The notes: generated by a model from the sequence alone, not told the origin. 64,000 bases of DNA from Aaosphaeria pasadenensis (GCA_022813625.1 JAKLMB010000017.1:248001-312000), one strand, 5' to 3'; shown: positions 48,445 to 59,990, counted from the stretch's first letter. Made by a program: numbers and translations.

Positions 48445-49645
48445 TCACGAAATCATGGGGGCAGCGCATTCAGACCGTAATTTCTCCGCGTCTTGCATGC
48501 GTTCGGGACTCCATAACCATTGCTTACCATAGTGCTGAACATCTTCCATGTACTGCCTGTATGCCTTGCCCCTAAGTCCCATCCTGTGGCGCCACCCATG
48601 AATGCCCGACATGCTCCCACCCCCTGGGGGCCGTTCTGAAAAGTCAATATCATAGAAGTCCGTGAGAGAAAATACACAACCCTCTTTAAAACAACCCCAG
48701 ATGTCGATGTGGACTACACGGTCCTGTGACCGTTTGTAGAGCGGTCGAAACGCTTCCAGTAGATGTTCTACTGATCTTGATTGGCATCCATATCCAAGAA
48801 AGATGTTGAATTGCGATGCCCGTCGTTGAGGGTACTCCAGTATCGCTGCAAGTTTCCCGATGACATAATATGTACCCAGCGGAGACAGTGCTTTGGTTAC
48901 ACTATTTGTATCAATTTGCGGAGAATCATTTGCGTCGACGATGATGTTTAGCCTTTGCATGCGTTGTAGCGGAATCAAGCCCAGGCCCGCAGGATCGGTA
49001 AATAGGAATGGCTTCACGAGATGAATGGGTACAGACCACAACTCGACGTGATTATAGAAGACCATCATGACCTCTCTCGCGAATTTGAATCCAACGCAAG
49101 AAGGTTTGATGTAGTCAAGTGATGGCCGGATACTAGGCAGTTCGTCGAGATTGAGGGTAACGCCGTAGTTGAACGTTGTCCCGGATTTGAACATCGAGAG
49201 CGGCCACTCAAATGTCAATCCGGGGTAACAATGGATACCGTTCCAATCCATCTCTATATCTGACATAAATTGCACGATACCCTCCTCGGCCAGAGACTGC
49301 CACAACTAATGATATATCTTAACTCTCAATTTTCGAGGCAGCCTTGTGTATATCATGTGTGCGAGATTCGCCAGATATGAACCTCGTCCACTAGTTTGGG
49401 CTTTGGTTTTCAGACTGGTGTTCGACATTGAAGTGGCTAAGTTTTTCATGCGTGATTTCATACTGCTGTTGGAAGCAGAAGTGGTAGGATTGTTCGCTGG
49501 CTTTCGTGTGGTTCGCGTGGAGAATTGTACCGTATGTTTCCCTGTAGAATTAGCACATGACCGTTGCAAGCTTCATCTTCGCACGGTGCTCAGACTCACC
49601 TTCTATTGTCTCGTATTGGTGATGAGTAGGATTCATGATTCTCAT
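48445..49645 (-). pseudogene. F-box-like fungal protein gene interrupted by one in-frame TAG
   Basis: Exon 1 is 49600-49645 and exon 2 48445-49541, with a clean 58-nt intron (GTGAGT donor, GCTAAT branch, ACAG acceptor). The joined frame is 381 codons but holds a TAG at 49306-49308. The stop falls in LPRKLRVKIYH-stop-LWQSLAEEG, just where fungal F-box-like families usually have an IY-x-x-LW pattern, so it likely replaced a Tyr-type codon. The frame stays open for 286 codons after the stop with a well-formed composition (WNGIHCYPGLTFEWPLSMF, LQRMQRLNIIVDAND). Decay is therefore recent, or the TAG is a sequencing error, or it is read through. An 18-nt GT..AG segment spans it (GTTAAG...ATTAG) but is too short for a normal intron. 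The family name is inferred from the LPRxLR motif only. Confidence 0.6.
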
Positions 49646-52600
49646 ATGTAAAATGACCGAGTACACAGCGAATCGGACTGGAAACCGAGGACAAGGAGTG
49701 ATGGAGTTTATAATTTGGAAATTAAAATATGTTTGATTTGAAGGTTAGAGGAAACAATGTGGTACATCGTCGAAGTCTTATCACCCTCACGTGGCTCCTG
49801 TCAATGTTGCCTTGGTAAACAATTCTTACTTGCCCGATAAGAACGAGACGTCAACACCAGCCCTTCTTGCCTGGTTCACCTGCCAATCCGAGCAGGTCAA
49901 ATCAATTTTCAGGCATCGACTGATTTGTACCTACGAAGTATATAAGTACACTCAACTCAAAATATATACGTGGGTAAGCAAGTTTCAAGCATGTTGACGG
50001 CACATTACAGCTACATGATGCCCCGTTTGCATGTTGTAGGCAATCCAAATTACGTGCACGAAGAGCAATCTCTACAAGAAATCGAATGTGAAAATAAATC
50101 GTCATGTTCAGTCAGCTAATGGTTCGGAAAAAACACACGGGTAGAAATTCAGTGCCACCAAGAAACAACAAAGGGAAAAAATCGGTGCGGGAGACAATCG
50201 ACAAGAATCATAGAAACTCGCGAACCATCAAGTGGGTTGAAACGCCAGTGAGTTCATCACTATGCAAGTCGAGCTCGCGAAATCAACTCATGACGGGCAT
50301 CTGGATCACTGCACGCCATCAATGGGAAAGCAGTCCTTGGTATATTGTTCATGGAGAATCGGAAAGCTGAGGATTCATATGTGCATCTGGTCTGGATCAC
50401 TACCTACACTGACCTATCGTAAATTAGGACCACGAGTTGTCGTAGAAGGTTTAGGTATACATCAATTGGATGGGTCAATACCTACGGTCATTTTATTCCC
50501 CATCCTGAGAGAGATTCCAATTACCAGCCTCTTCTGCGTCAAAGGGGGTTATTAGATGGATATGTACATTAGCTGTTTACAAAGTATTGGCATTGCGGAC
50601 TTAGTTAAAAACCTACCCTCATGTGCCTGCTAATTGTTAGAGGCAATGATATGCGAGCAGGCATTCATGATTTATGATCAATGACGGATTCAGTAACGAC
50701 GTGAGATGTCGTTTTTAATCTGGTTACCAGAGAGCGGTCCGATTGAATTGTGCATAATCATATATGAGATTTGTTTCGATGAGAAATACCGGAAATGCTG
50801 TACAGATTGTACTATGATTGATTCTCTTGAATTGTCGAGCACATTTGTGTTGAATTGCTATGTACGGGCAGAAGTTTGGTGACAAAAATGATTATTGACA
50901 AACGTTCGGATTTCGCACATATCTGGGATGTGTGGGTGCGTCCTCTAAGCGTTCTACTCGATCAAGAAAAGTTTCCTCATGTCTGTAGTACAATATCAGT
51001 CTCCGGAGTGGGAGACTGGAAATCTGATCAAGCAGTGGCAATCTGCAAACTGCCATTGACAACCACATTCAGACGTAAGTCCGTACGATTGCATCGCACC
51101 GTGGAACACGTACGTCTCTCTAATTCTCCACCATGCGCACGATGCGGTGCTCTGTAGTACATTTCACACCGAAATTCCACAACATACAAATCCCAAACCG
51201 TCATCTCGATCCACGCTTCCCGCGGAATCACAAGCATCCATCCGCCCAACAAGTCGATATCAAACATCAGGCCGTTACCCAAGAATAACACACTGTCCCT
51301 ACGTAGCATACCATACGTAGTTACAACGCACAGTTCTATGTACATGTACGGTTACCGTTGCTTGCACTTGCTTGCTGGATCGCGTCTGTGTACCGTGGCA
51401 CATAGGATCGCACTGCAATGCAATGCAATGTCCGAGCCGAAGGAGACATCGCAATAGATACCCTATAATCAAGATACGTCAATCAATGGAGACGCTTTCT
51501 CTTTATTTGCCTATTTGTTTCGTAGAGGCTGGGTAAAATATGTGTGGCATAGCAGATTTGCATAACTACATTATGTTCAGTCATCAGTCACTTCGACGTA
51601 GATATTGTGAAAAGGCTAATATTGCTCATCATTACTGCAAAGTTCACTAATCAGGCCGAGGAAGCAGATAGTACAATGCCAGGGAACCTTTACAGGTACA
51701 CTGCGTAACTCAGATACCACGCATCCTTCCCACCCTGCCATCCAAAGGCATGCTAGGAGGTAGATAAGACACTACCAGAACATACGACATGGACATGTGA
51801 CATGTTGCACAAAAGGTCGTCTTTGTACCTCGCCACAAAGCAGGTTTTTCAAATCAAAGGATATTGTGTCGATTTTGATTCGCCGCCTCTTTGTGTTGTT
51901 GTACAGCGCCGAGACGTCCCCCATCTTTGCCTGCCCCGCAGTGGCTGGCTTGTTGGCTGGCGCACCTCAAAAGTTCACTTGATCTAGACAATCGCGACCA
52001 GTATTGCCAAGGGAAAGTGCTAGATAGACTGACCAAAATTCTGGTTGATAATTTTCTCGTAGGCTTGGAAGGTAGTTCAAAACTACATACGGAGTACAGC
52101 GTGATACAGTTGGGCTTCGGTGTATATACGGCGAGACTACTTTGACAATCGCGATCGCTATCATCTAGGGTAGATGGGACAAAAGACAAGAGGCGGTCGC
52201 CGTTCAAGTCCAGCTGAGGTAGTCAACATCACAATCACATGCATGTACGCCCACTCTCGGCCTCATTCTTGTGTATCGCGCGTCCTCGACTTGGAGAAGT
52301 TGGCCTTGCGGTGTTGTTAGTAGTCAATCTTGCACACACACAATGCGAAACGCACGTCATCCGAAGAGTAAAGCGGGCGAGCAGGTAAAATTGAAAAGCG
52401 ACAGATACGGATATTGAGTCCATCCAATTTGGAATATTTAATCCCATCCAAGCAGATCGTTGCAGAAAAGAATGGACGACAGGTGCTGTGTAGTGTATCA
52501 TCCTTACCGGGCCTTCATTTTACCCCACTCTCCGCCTCGTCACACCTCCACCCCCGCACTCTTCGTACGCTTATTTGGGGAAGTAGTGCATGTAGATACA

Positions 52601-53031
52601 TGTACAATGTATGCACGGGGATGTGTGGGTGTGATTCGATCGACGTATGATCACGCAGCGCAGCGCTGGGGCTGCAGGGGACAACAAGGAGAAGCCAAGA
52701 GCATAGCAAAGCAATAGGTGCGCGGAGAATATGATAAAGGGCCTTCTCAAGGCTAGTATATATTTCTTGGAAGGGTGGATAAGGTCGCATGCTCGCATTT
52801 TTGAAGAGTAGAGCTATAGCTTGGGAAGACGGCTGGTGTGAACCTTCGCCTTGCCTTACTCTACCTAGCTTCATCGTTGACTTCTGAAGCTCCGTTTATT
52901 ATTCACATGTGGTACAAGGAGAACAAAGTCCATTGCGGAGGCATACATTGTCTGGCTCTTTTCCATTGAGGCGACGGGTTTCTCCCTCGATACGAGACCG
53001 CACGAGACAAGTGTAGTCAGCTACCCAGACC
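49646..53031. other. gene-free stretch of about 3.4 kb
   Basis: AT-rich from 49650 to 50900. Frames of about 90-105 aa exist (minus 51028-51345, plus 50855-51157), with no domain or splice support. One TACGGAGTA copy lies at 52088. ATGCA-type pentamer repeats lie near 51413-51430. Confidence 0.55.
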
Positions 53032-53713
53032 ATGTCGTCGAGTACTTCAACCTCCGAGTCGACGGCCCTGAAGAAAGACAGCAGTGTCGCTATCGCCATC
53101 GTGCTTCCATGCATATTCGCGGTGATTCTGGCAATGGTAGTCGCTGTGTAAGTGTTGATGCATGCTTTCCCTTCGGTCTCTCACGCACCGGATTCCCTAT
53201 CGGCCTGTCACTCCCAGGCTTCAGATAGCATGTCACTGATTGATTTGAACACGCAGAGCATGCATATTCCCCCGGCTAAGCAGACGAAACGCAACAAATT
53301 CCCGAGATGAGATCAAGAAGAAGAGACTTGAAAGACTGGACAACAGTGTCAAGGCACAGTTCTTCGTAGACTGGGCAGCGAAGAAGAAGGTGGAGCATCC
53401 GGAATACTGCATTACTGTGAAGCCTATATGGTAGGTGTTCCACACTTGGAAGATGATAGCGACGTGAAGGTTATGACAAGGTCGCTGTTGCTGACTTGAT
53501 CGAATCAATAGTGTTATATGTCTTGACGAGATTGAAGATGCGGCGCAGATCCGCGGACTCGATTGTCTACACGTATTCCATCAGGAATGTTTAGATGATT
53601 GGTTTGCGAGGTGCAATGAGTACTGTCCGCTCTGTCAGAGACCGATTGTAGAAGGGACCAGGCCGAAAAGAAGAAGACTGGAAGAGCCACCGCCTGTTGC
53701 TTTTCTCGTGTGA
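53032..53713 (+). CDS. small RING-H2 membrane protein (ATL-like E3 ligase)
   Basis: A short membrane-anchored RING-H2 protein, likely a ubiquitin ligase. No single frame shows it; it emerges only after splicing exons 53032-53147, 53257-53430 and 53512-53713 (introns 109 and 81 nt, GTAAGT and GTAGGT donors, both phase 2), giving 163 residues. Residues 18-43 form one hydrophobic segment (VAIAIVLPCIFAVILAMVVA) after a Ser/Thr-rich N-terminus. A basic, probably helical stretch follows (DEIKKKRLERLDN). The RING starts right at the second junction: CVICLDEIED, LDCLHVFHQECLDDW and CPLCQRPI supply a complete C3H2C3 set. The tail has a basic patch (PKRRRLE). The exact recovery of the RING across the junction is the main support. 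The partner E2 and substrate are unknown. Confidence 0.85.
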
Positions 53714-56030
53714 TTTCGACAAGTCCCACCCACATTCCTACCGCCTGGAACCAGTGCTGGACATCGTAATTCACGTTCATGTTCCCCATTATGTACTGCG
53801 GTCTACAGCGGGGAATTCCTCTGCTCAAGTGTGTTTTGATCTCGTCTTTGATAGGACGAGATGAAAGTTCCGAGGGTGAGAGAAGCACGTGTTCCACTGT
53901 CACTAAACAGGAAAGAGGGGAAGAGCTATTCCAGGCGACCCCACTTGCCGTGGTCGGGTCAATGCTAAGCCTAGAACGGCTAACAAGGCTGTGAGGTTCT
54001 GGCTCCTTGGCAACGGACTCGCGTGTCCTTACCCCATTCGGCACGAGTCTAACCGGACGATCAATGATAGAAGAGCTGAGCTTTGCGAGTTGCGAGGGGG
54101 AGAAGCTCGGGCGAGGCTGTTCGAACACAAGGAATGGCAAAGACGGAAGAGGCTGTGATATCAGCGTTCGCAGTTTTCAAGCCAGTCTACGTGTTCGTAA
54201 CATCTGGGTACCGTTTTTATCGAACAACGACTCGGGTACCGGTGCAGAGGTTGGGTTGATTGAGCACAGCAAACGCTGCACCGCATCAGTACTCCGAACA
54301 ATCATACACTGCACACTGTGTACAACTACAAGTAGCTAGGTGGGGTGGATCTCTCCTTCGTATGGTATGGGCACTGCTCGTTGCCGACAGCCTAGCGGTC
54401 ACGAGTCGCGCAATCTATCTATGGCCTCTATTCACGAGTCGCTGTAGGGGTGGATGCTCTTCCGCAACGTTTCGGCACTTGTGGGCAGAGTCGCAGATCT
54501 TCGACGTCGGTCGGTGGTGACGTGATGGGTTCATCGGGACAGGTAAAAGGAATCATGGAATACGTCCCTTAATTCCTTGCTTTCCGAGCCTGTTGTTGTG
54601 GTTGGGATATCTGTCAAGGATCGAGGGTGCGGAGGAAGGTTGATCGGTATACGAATGCTCAGGCTTCTAGAAAGTTGGAGCCAGAAGATGTGCTTCGTAC
54701 AGTACTCCGTAATCGTATGTATGTACTTGTACACCGTACGCTGTACATACAGTACATGGTACATACAGCTTTCGTACGGCAAGTAAGGCTTACTGTGCGA
54801 CGAGGCCGGCCTAGCCCGTGGAGAGCAGCGCGCTTCCAAATTTAGTGCCCGCTGTTGACCAACCTTTTGGGTGGTCGTAACCTGCACAGTACGGAGTATT
54901 CCAACTACTGGATGGGCGATGATGGGAACGATAATGTTTGATTTTTGTTTTCTTTTGGTTTTCAGCAGCTCCACTTAGATTCAAAGCGAGGACGTCGTAC
55001 CTCGTAGGTTCTTCGCGAAAGCGTACTGTAATCATCAATTATTGGTGGAGGTGGATGTGGATGTGGACTTGGATGTGGAGTTGGCCAGAGTCGGGATGGC
55101 GGTGGTGGTGGTGGGCCTGGGAAAAATGTCACGCCACCCAAAATGTGGTCTGACATTTTCCCAAGTCTTTCCTTTCCTTTCACCCCAGGGCCCAACAGAC
55201 AAACCCTGGAACTAGACTCTAGACCTGAATCCCGAACTCAAACAAAATCTCTTACTTTTTCTGCATTATTGTTACGTGCTTTCTCGTCATACCCCCCCAG
55301 TCTCTTACTGGTATTCCATGTAGTTATGCAGCTTAGAGCTATACATACAATACAAGAATGCCATAGCACTAACCACCGACTAACTAACCACTACCGACTC
55401 CCGAGTCAACCGAATGCCCTACTTTCCGCCCAGTAGACTTCAATTCTCGTCTTTTCGCTTGCATGCCCGATAGTTAATTGTGATCTCCCCAATCCCGTAC
55501 AGTACACACAGTACGGAGTAGATAGAGTACATTCCCATGACTGTATTGTAGTCACCGCCTTGGGCCAGTCGGAAGCCCTTGACCCTTGGCCCTCTGCCAT
55601 GGAACTATACTACGAGTGCCACTACTCGTGCATGGTCGCCATTGTACCACCTAGGCACCCAAACATTGCCTTTGCCTTTGCCGCTCTCCGTTCCCAGCAA
55701 AAAGACAAGTTAATTAGACTGTTGTGAGAGGGGCGGAGAGGAGAAGAGATCCGCGCAGAGGCATGTTCTAGGTATATACCTTAGTTGCTTTTTTACACAC
55801 TCTGTCATAAGCAAAACTTCGGCCACTTCCGGTTACTGCTTTTTCCACGGTTCCCATACCCTCCTCCTCCTCTCCTCCCACTTACTCTCTGTGTCTTCTA
55901 GTAATTACATAGTGCTCCTTTCCCCCCATCTGTTCCATTCCCTTTTAATTGCTCCACTTCCCTTGCCCCCTCGAGCTAAACCCTCACTCCTGCAACGTCT
56001 ACAATCAACAATCCATCAACCATCAAACAG
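53714..56030. other. intergenic region upstream of the bHLH gene
   Basis: About 2.3 kb without a gene; the 208-aa minus-strand frame at 53514-54140 is antisense to the RING gene's last exon. It holds a GTAC-dense patch, three TACGGAGTA copies (54703 inverted, 54890, 55512), a GGATGT-type repeat near 55046-55080 and a CT-rich tract at 55855-55990 that may mark the bHLH transcription start. Confidence 0.6.
54697..54777. repeat. GTAC-dense patch
   Basis: Nine GTAC tetramers in 81 bp, at 54697, 54702, 54723, 54729, 54736, 54743, 54752, 54759 and 54774. Confidence 0.8.
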
Positions 56031-56036
56031 ATGTGA
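56031..56036 (+). promoter_or_regulatory. start-stop element (ATGTGA) in the presumed bHLH leader
   Basis: An ATG followed at once by TGA, 300 nt before the bHLH ATG. Such minimal uORFs can hold back ribosomes if transcribed. Confidence 0.35.
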
Positions 56037-56095
56037 AAGGAAGATACTGGGCCTATCTATATCTAAACGTACAATACACGCATCCTCTACCCCGA

Positions 56096-56281
56096 ATGGG
56101 ATGCTCGCCACCTGTTGACCTTACCAACCCTTGCAGCCCCATTTTAAAAAAAAGGCCCTCTCCTCCCCTTGCTCCATCCGGTTCGAGAGTGCGCATTCTC
56201 GAACTCCCGCATCCCCCATTAGCCGCTCACGTCCAAGCTTGGCACCACCACGCGAGACCTTTTCCTCAGAGTATCTCCTGA
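56096..56281 (+). promoter_or_regulatory. possible 61-codon upstream ORF of the bHLH gene
   Basis: ATG at 56096, stop ending at 56281, 54 nt before the bHLH start. It is in a different frame from the main ORF, so a readthrough extension is excluded. It matters only if transcription starts upstream of 56096. Confidence 0.4.
56181..56204. promoter_or_regulatory. 8-bp-arm inverted repeat inside the uORF
   Basis: GTTCGAGA (56181-56188) and TCTCGAAC (56197-56204) are exact reverse complements around an 8-nt centre, GTGCGCAT, which can itself pair partly. It could be a dimeric protein site in DNA or an mRNA hairpin. Confidence 0.5.
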
Positions 56282-56335
56282 TCATAACCTGACATCTTTC
56301 AAACACCAACCCAAACTCTCCGCTTACTGCCCGTC

Positions 56336-57712
56336 ATGTCTGCCAACTGGGCTCCCTTCCTCACTGATGAAGGTCTTACTTTACCATACGATCAGTGGTC
56401 CGATATCCCGCAGACCACCACAGGAAGCACCACCCATCCCTCCACCACCACCAACAATCACCCTCTATCTGCCATGCCAAAATCAACTGCCACCTCAGGG
56501 TCCGATCCTGGAGATCTCTCTGTGTTCAACTCTATCCTCAACGGTTCCAGCTTCGACGACCCTCTCTTCACTGCCAACGACTATTTCCTTAGCGACTTCG
56601 AGATCCTTCAGCCCTTCAACGACCCTCTGGCCGGCGGCGAATCCACTACTGAGTCCTCGCCCGAGCCAACCTCAGGAATCGCCTTGACTGGTCCCTTTAC
56701 TGCAAGTCACGACATCTCTTCCGCATCACAAACACCAGCATCTATCCCTACGGACCCGAATCAATCCCCCTTGGACATGTCGATGAACCGGAGGCCTTCT
56801 GTGCACCGCGCACAAACTTTCCCCAACCCCTCCTATGAATCTATGTTCCCGAACAACATGGACTCTGGCTTCGTCGAAGACCTTACCTTTCCAGATGGAC
56901 CCAATGGGGCAGCATCTTCGTCACATGCCATCGACAAGACCACGCATGATCACACTCACAGCAACAGTGCCTCGACCGGTACGACTGCGAAGCGCAACAG
57001 GAACAAACCCGATATTATCTCCGCATGCTGGACGTCACCACTCTGCCCAAACCACGGTCAAGATGGACCTCCACCAAACCCATCGAATTGTGGTGGCGGA
57101 TGTGCCCCTTTCCTATTCGCTAACGATGACAATCTTCCAACTTCAACCATCAACTCACTTCTCCCCCAACCGCAAGAAATCATTGCTGAGGACGGTATCG
57201 TAGAGATCCAGCCCCGGCCCAAGAAGCGAAGTGAGAGCAGTTCGTCTTGCGAGCCGGCCGGCCGGCGCTTTCCCAGCTCGACCACCCCAGAGCAGACACT
57301 TCCCAAGGAAGAGCAGGAAGAATCACCAGACACAGTAGGCAATCTGGACGACGCGAAGCCAAAGTCCCGACGCCGATTGCCTCACAACCAAGTGGAGCGG
57401 AAATATCGCGAGTCACTGAACACGCAGCTAGAGTCGCTCCGCCGTGTAGTCCCCGCCCTACAGCAGAACCAGCGGGGTTGCGATGGTGCAGACATCGAGG
57501 ACTTACCAGCCCCCTCCAAGCCCAGCAAAGCCGTCATCCTCGCATCGGCAACCGCCTACATCAAGCAGATGGAGAAGGACAAGAAGTCTCTCGCCGAGGA
57601 GAACGCCGCTCTAAGGACACGAATGAAGGCTCTACAGGCGCTCGTCAAGTGCGAGGACTGCAGTCTCATGCAGTACGTTGTAGACCTAAAGATCAACCCT
57701 GCTCGCCAATAG
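56336..57712 (+). CDS. bHLH transcription factor
   Basis: A nuclear basic helix-loop-helix regulator, 458 residues, intronless. The N-terminal 225 residues are Ser/Thr/Pro/Asp-rich and look like an activation region. A cysteine-rich block near residues 229-261 (SACWTSPLCPNHGQDG, then SNCGGGCAPFLF) follows; I recall it from related fungal bHLH proteins. The bHLH starts about residue 345. The basic region LPHNQVERKYRESLN carries the His, Glu and Arg used for E-box contact, with a Tyr in ERKYR as in SREBP-type proteins. A charged loop and helix 2 (PSKAVILASATAYIKQ) follow, and then a leucine-rich coil (LAEENAALRTRMKALQALVK). It resembles the fungal DevR/SREBP-like group, but I cannot name an orthologue. 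The leader has upstream ATGs and a hairpin, suggesting possible translational control. Confidence 0.88.
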   Translation: MSANWAPFLTDEGLTLPYDQWSDIPQTTTGSTTHPSTTTNNHPLSAMPKSTATSGSDPGDLSVFNSILNGSSFDDPLFTANDYFLSDFEILQPFNDPLAGGESTTESSPEPTSGIALTGPFTASHDISSASQTPASIPTDPNQSPLDMSMNRRPSVHRAQTFPNPSYESMFPNNMDSGFVEDLTFPDGPNGAASSSHAIDKTTHDHTHSNSASTGTTAKRNRNKPDIISACWTSPLCPNHGQDGPPPNPSNCGGGCAPFLFANDDNLPTSTINSLLPQPQEIIAEDGIVEIQPRPKKRSESSSSCEPAGRRFPSSTTPEQTLPKEEQEESPDTVGNLDDAKPKSRRRLPHNQVERKYRESLNTQLESLRRVVPALQQNQRGCDGADIEDLPAPSKPSKAVILASATAYIKQMEKDKKSLAEENAALRTRMKALQALVKCEDCSLMQYVVDLKINPARQ

Positions 57713-59990
57713 AGACGCATACACGAACGCACGCCTTCTTCTTTCCTCATCATCGCTACGGATCGATTCTTTCACGTTGTTCTTTGCATCACCGGTCATC
57801 ACTCCTGAGCATTTTGTCTGGCGTTATCGGTCAAAAAAGAATCCTCCCGATATTTCGGTATCCTCTCTCAGATGAAATCGTCCAGTGAGACAATGGACAT
57901 TTTGCCACCAAAAGTCTTGTCTCACCATAAGATTCCTCTCATGGCTTATATGCACGTTCTGGACGAATGGAGTGAACGACAAACCGCCTATCTTCCCATC
58001 TCTCTCCATCATCCCCCTTTTCTCGCCTCGAGCGAGAGCAGGGGGCCATAATCGACTTACCTTCATATTACCTTACTTCCAATATCCATCGCTTTCATGT
58101 TATCATGTTGTTCATTTGGGCTGGGTTACAACGGCGTTGATGGTTCAAAGGGAATCAACCATATCCCACGGGACATTGGGTTCATTCAAGGAAATCTTTT
58201 AACAGGCGTTTTCTTTTTCGCGGTCTCCGCTACACGCGGTAATTCAAGGCGTTACAACATCGAGACGTATTCTCGCGGCATGCTCTGATCGCTTCGGGCT
58301 CTTTTCTTTTGGTATGAAAAAGGATATATGTTTCGTCTACCTATAGATGTTATGAATATCAATCAGTCAGTCAAAGTATACACATATGTACCAGCTCGAA
58401 CATGGGTGGGCCGAATGACAGAAAATGCATACGTCCTTACTTCATGTCTTGTGCCTGTCCAACGTTTTCTCTGCCTACGCACTTGATTGTACAACACCAG
58501 TAATATTCTTCCAACGACAGCAACTCAAAGGAAGGGAAGAGAGTTGGGTGAATGATATACGTACTGTACTCCATATTCCAGACTTCACAGATCCAAGATT
58601 CTTCTCCCCCACGCTTCATGGTGTTCGTGGCCGTCGAATACTCAACTAGTTCCACGGGAAACGGATCTCATACAATGGTAGAGGAGGGACAGGGGGAAAA
58701 TGAAGAGGAAAAGGTCGACCACCAGCCTGCTTTCTCGCGGACGATATATATACACCCAGACATATAGACGATGTAATCAATAATCCTCATGCATATATGA
58801 AATGCACACGTCAAGATATAGACGAAAAGAACGCATAAAACAAGGAATCATGGAGTCCGTGTTTGAAGAGAACGGACCAGCGAATGATAGCTTTTCTTTC
58901 TCGCTATTTGTTGGCATTTGGTGGTGGGGGAGTATTGCATGTGTCGTATTGAATGCAGGTTTATGTAGAGATATGTTGGGAAGGGTGAGGGTACTACGTG
59001 TATGTGTTGTATGCAGTGATATCATCTCAACGGTGAGTTCACATCATGGAAGACAGACAGTCAGACACAGGAATCATACAAGCCTGCGTGATTGGGGCGA
59101 GGCTGGGTCTGGCGAGTGGTGTCTCGTTCATTGGGGTTCTACATGCGTGGGGATTCACTGGTCTGGGAAGGAGAAGTAAGGGTGCGATCAAGTGTCTTTC
59201 TGGAGTCAGTTGAGGTCATGTGTGTGGGATGGGATGGGAAACGTTTCGTTTCGGGGATGGGTGGGCGTGGGTGGTGAGTATGTCACACCACGCAATGATC
59301 CAATGCAGCGCGGTGGGTTGAAGTGCACACAGTGGGGACGGGATTCTATGAATCGCATCGGGTTTTCTGTGCCTGCTGCGAGTTGGAGGTAAAGATCCAG
59401 TTCATAGTTCATTAATAATTTCTATCGAGTGGAATCTGTGAATGTTCAAGTATCGCGGCGATTATGATGTCTTGCTGATTGTGGGCGTTTTGCGGCTCTC
59501 GTGGCTGCACGAAACTGGTGGTTCCTGCAAGCGAGTGAGCGCGAGCGGGCGGCGGCTGCTCCCGAAATGGATCAATGATCTGCAGCGACATCACACCACT
59601 CCATGACCACCATCACCATGTAGAGGCATTCGTGTCAGTTGACGGAGATACAATATTGAGGTGATCCTGTGGCCATGACGCTGTAATTGGGTTAGATCTG
59701 TATGTCTGTTGGTCTTGGAAGTGTGTATACATATGCGGTGGACAAGCCACAGATTGTATCTAGATCCATCAAGCAAGCCATTAAGCAAGCAAACCTCAAA
59801 CAATCTACTATTACTATTCACACAGATTCAAGCCACTCGAAGCCGAGCAGAAATTGAATATCACATCGATTTATCAACATCGAAAACCACAAACAATCGA
59901 CCCAAAAGCTCTCAAAACCCGGGTCCTTTCAACCATAACTACTATCCAACAACCACACAACACATAACACACGACATCATCAAAAACAAA
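57713..59990. other. intergenic region of about 2.3 kb
   Basis: It contains the 3' end of the bHLH gene and the upstream region of the small membrane protein. The largest frame that starts here (125 aa, 58802-59179) has no domain. 59100-59400 is G-rich on the plus strand, and 59880-59990 is A/C-rich just before the next ATG. Confidence 0.55.

Noticed and set aside
49291..49316. 18-nt GT...AG segment that would remove the internal stop
   Set aside because: Far below the shortest intron seen here (49 nt) and without room for a branch point.
53514..54140. 208-aa minus-strand frame
   Set aside because: Its first-third to last-third overlap the antisense of the RING-H2 last exon and its downstream region; the true gene is on the plus strand.
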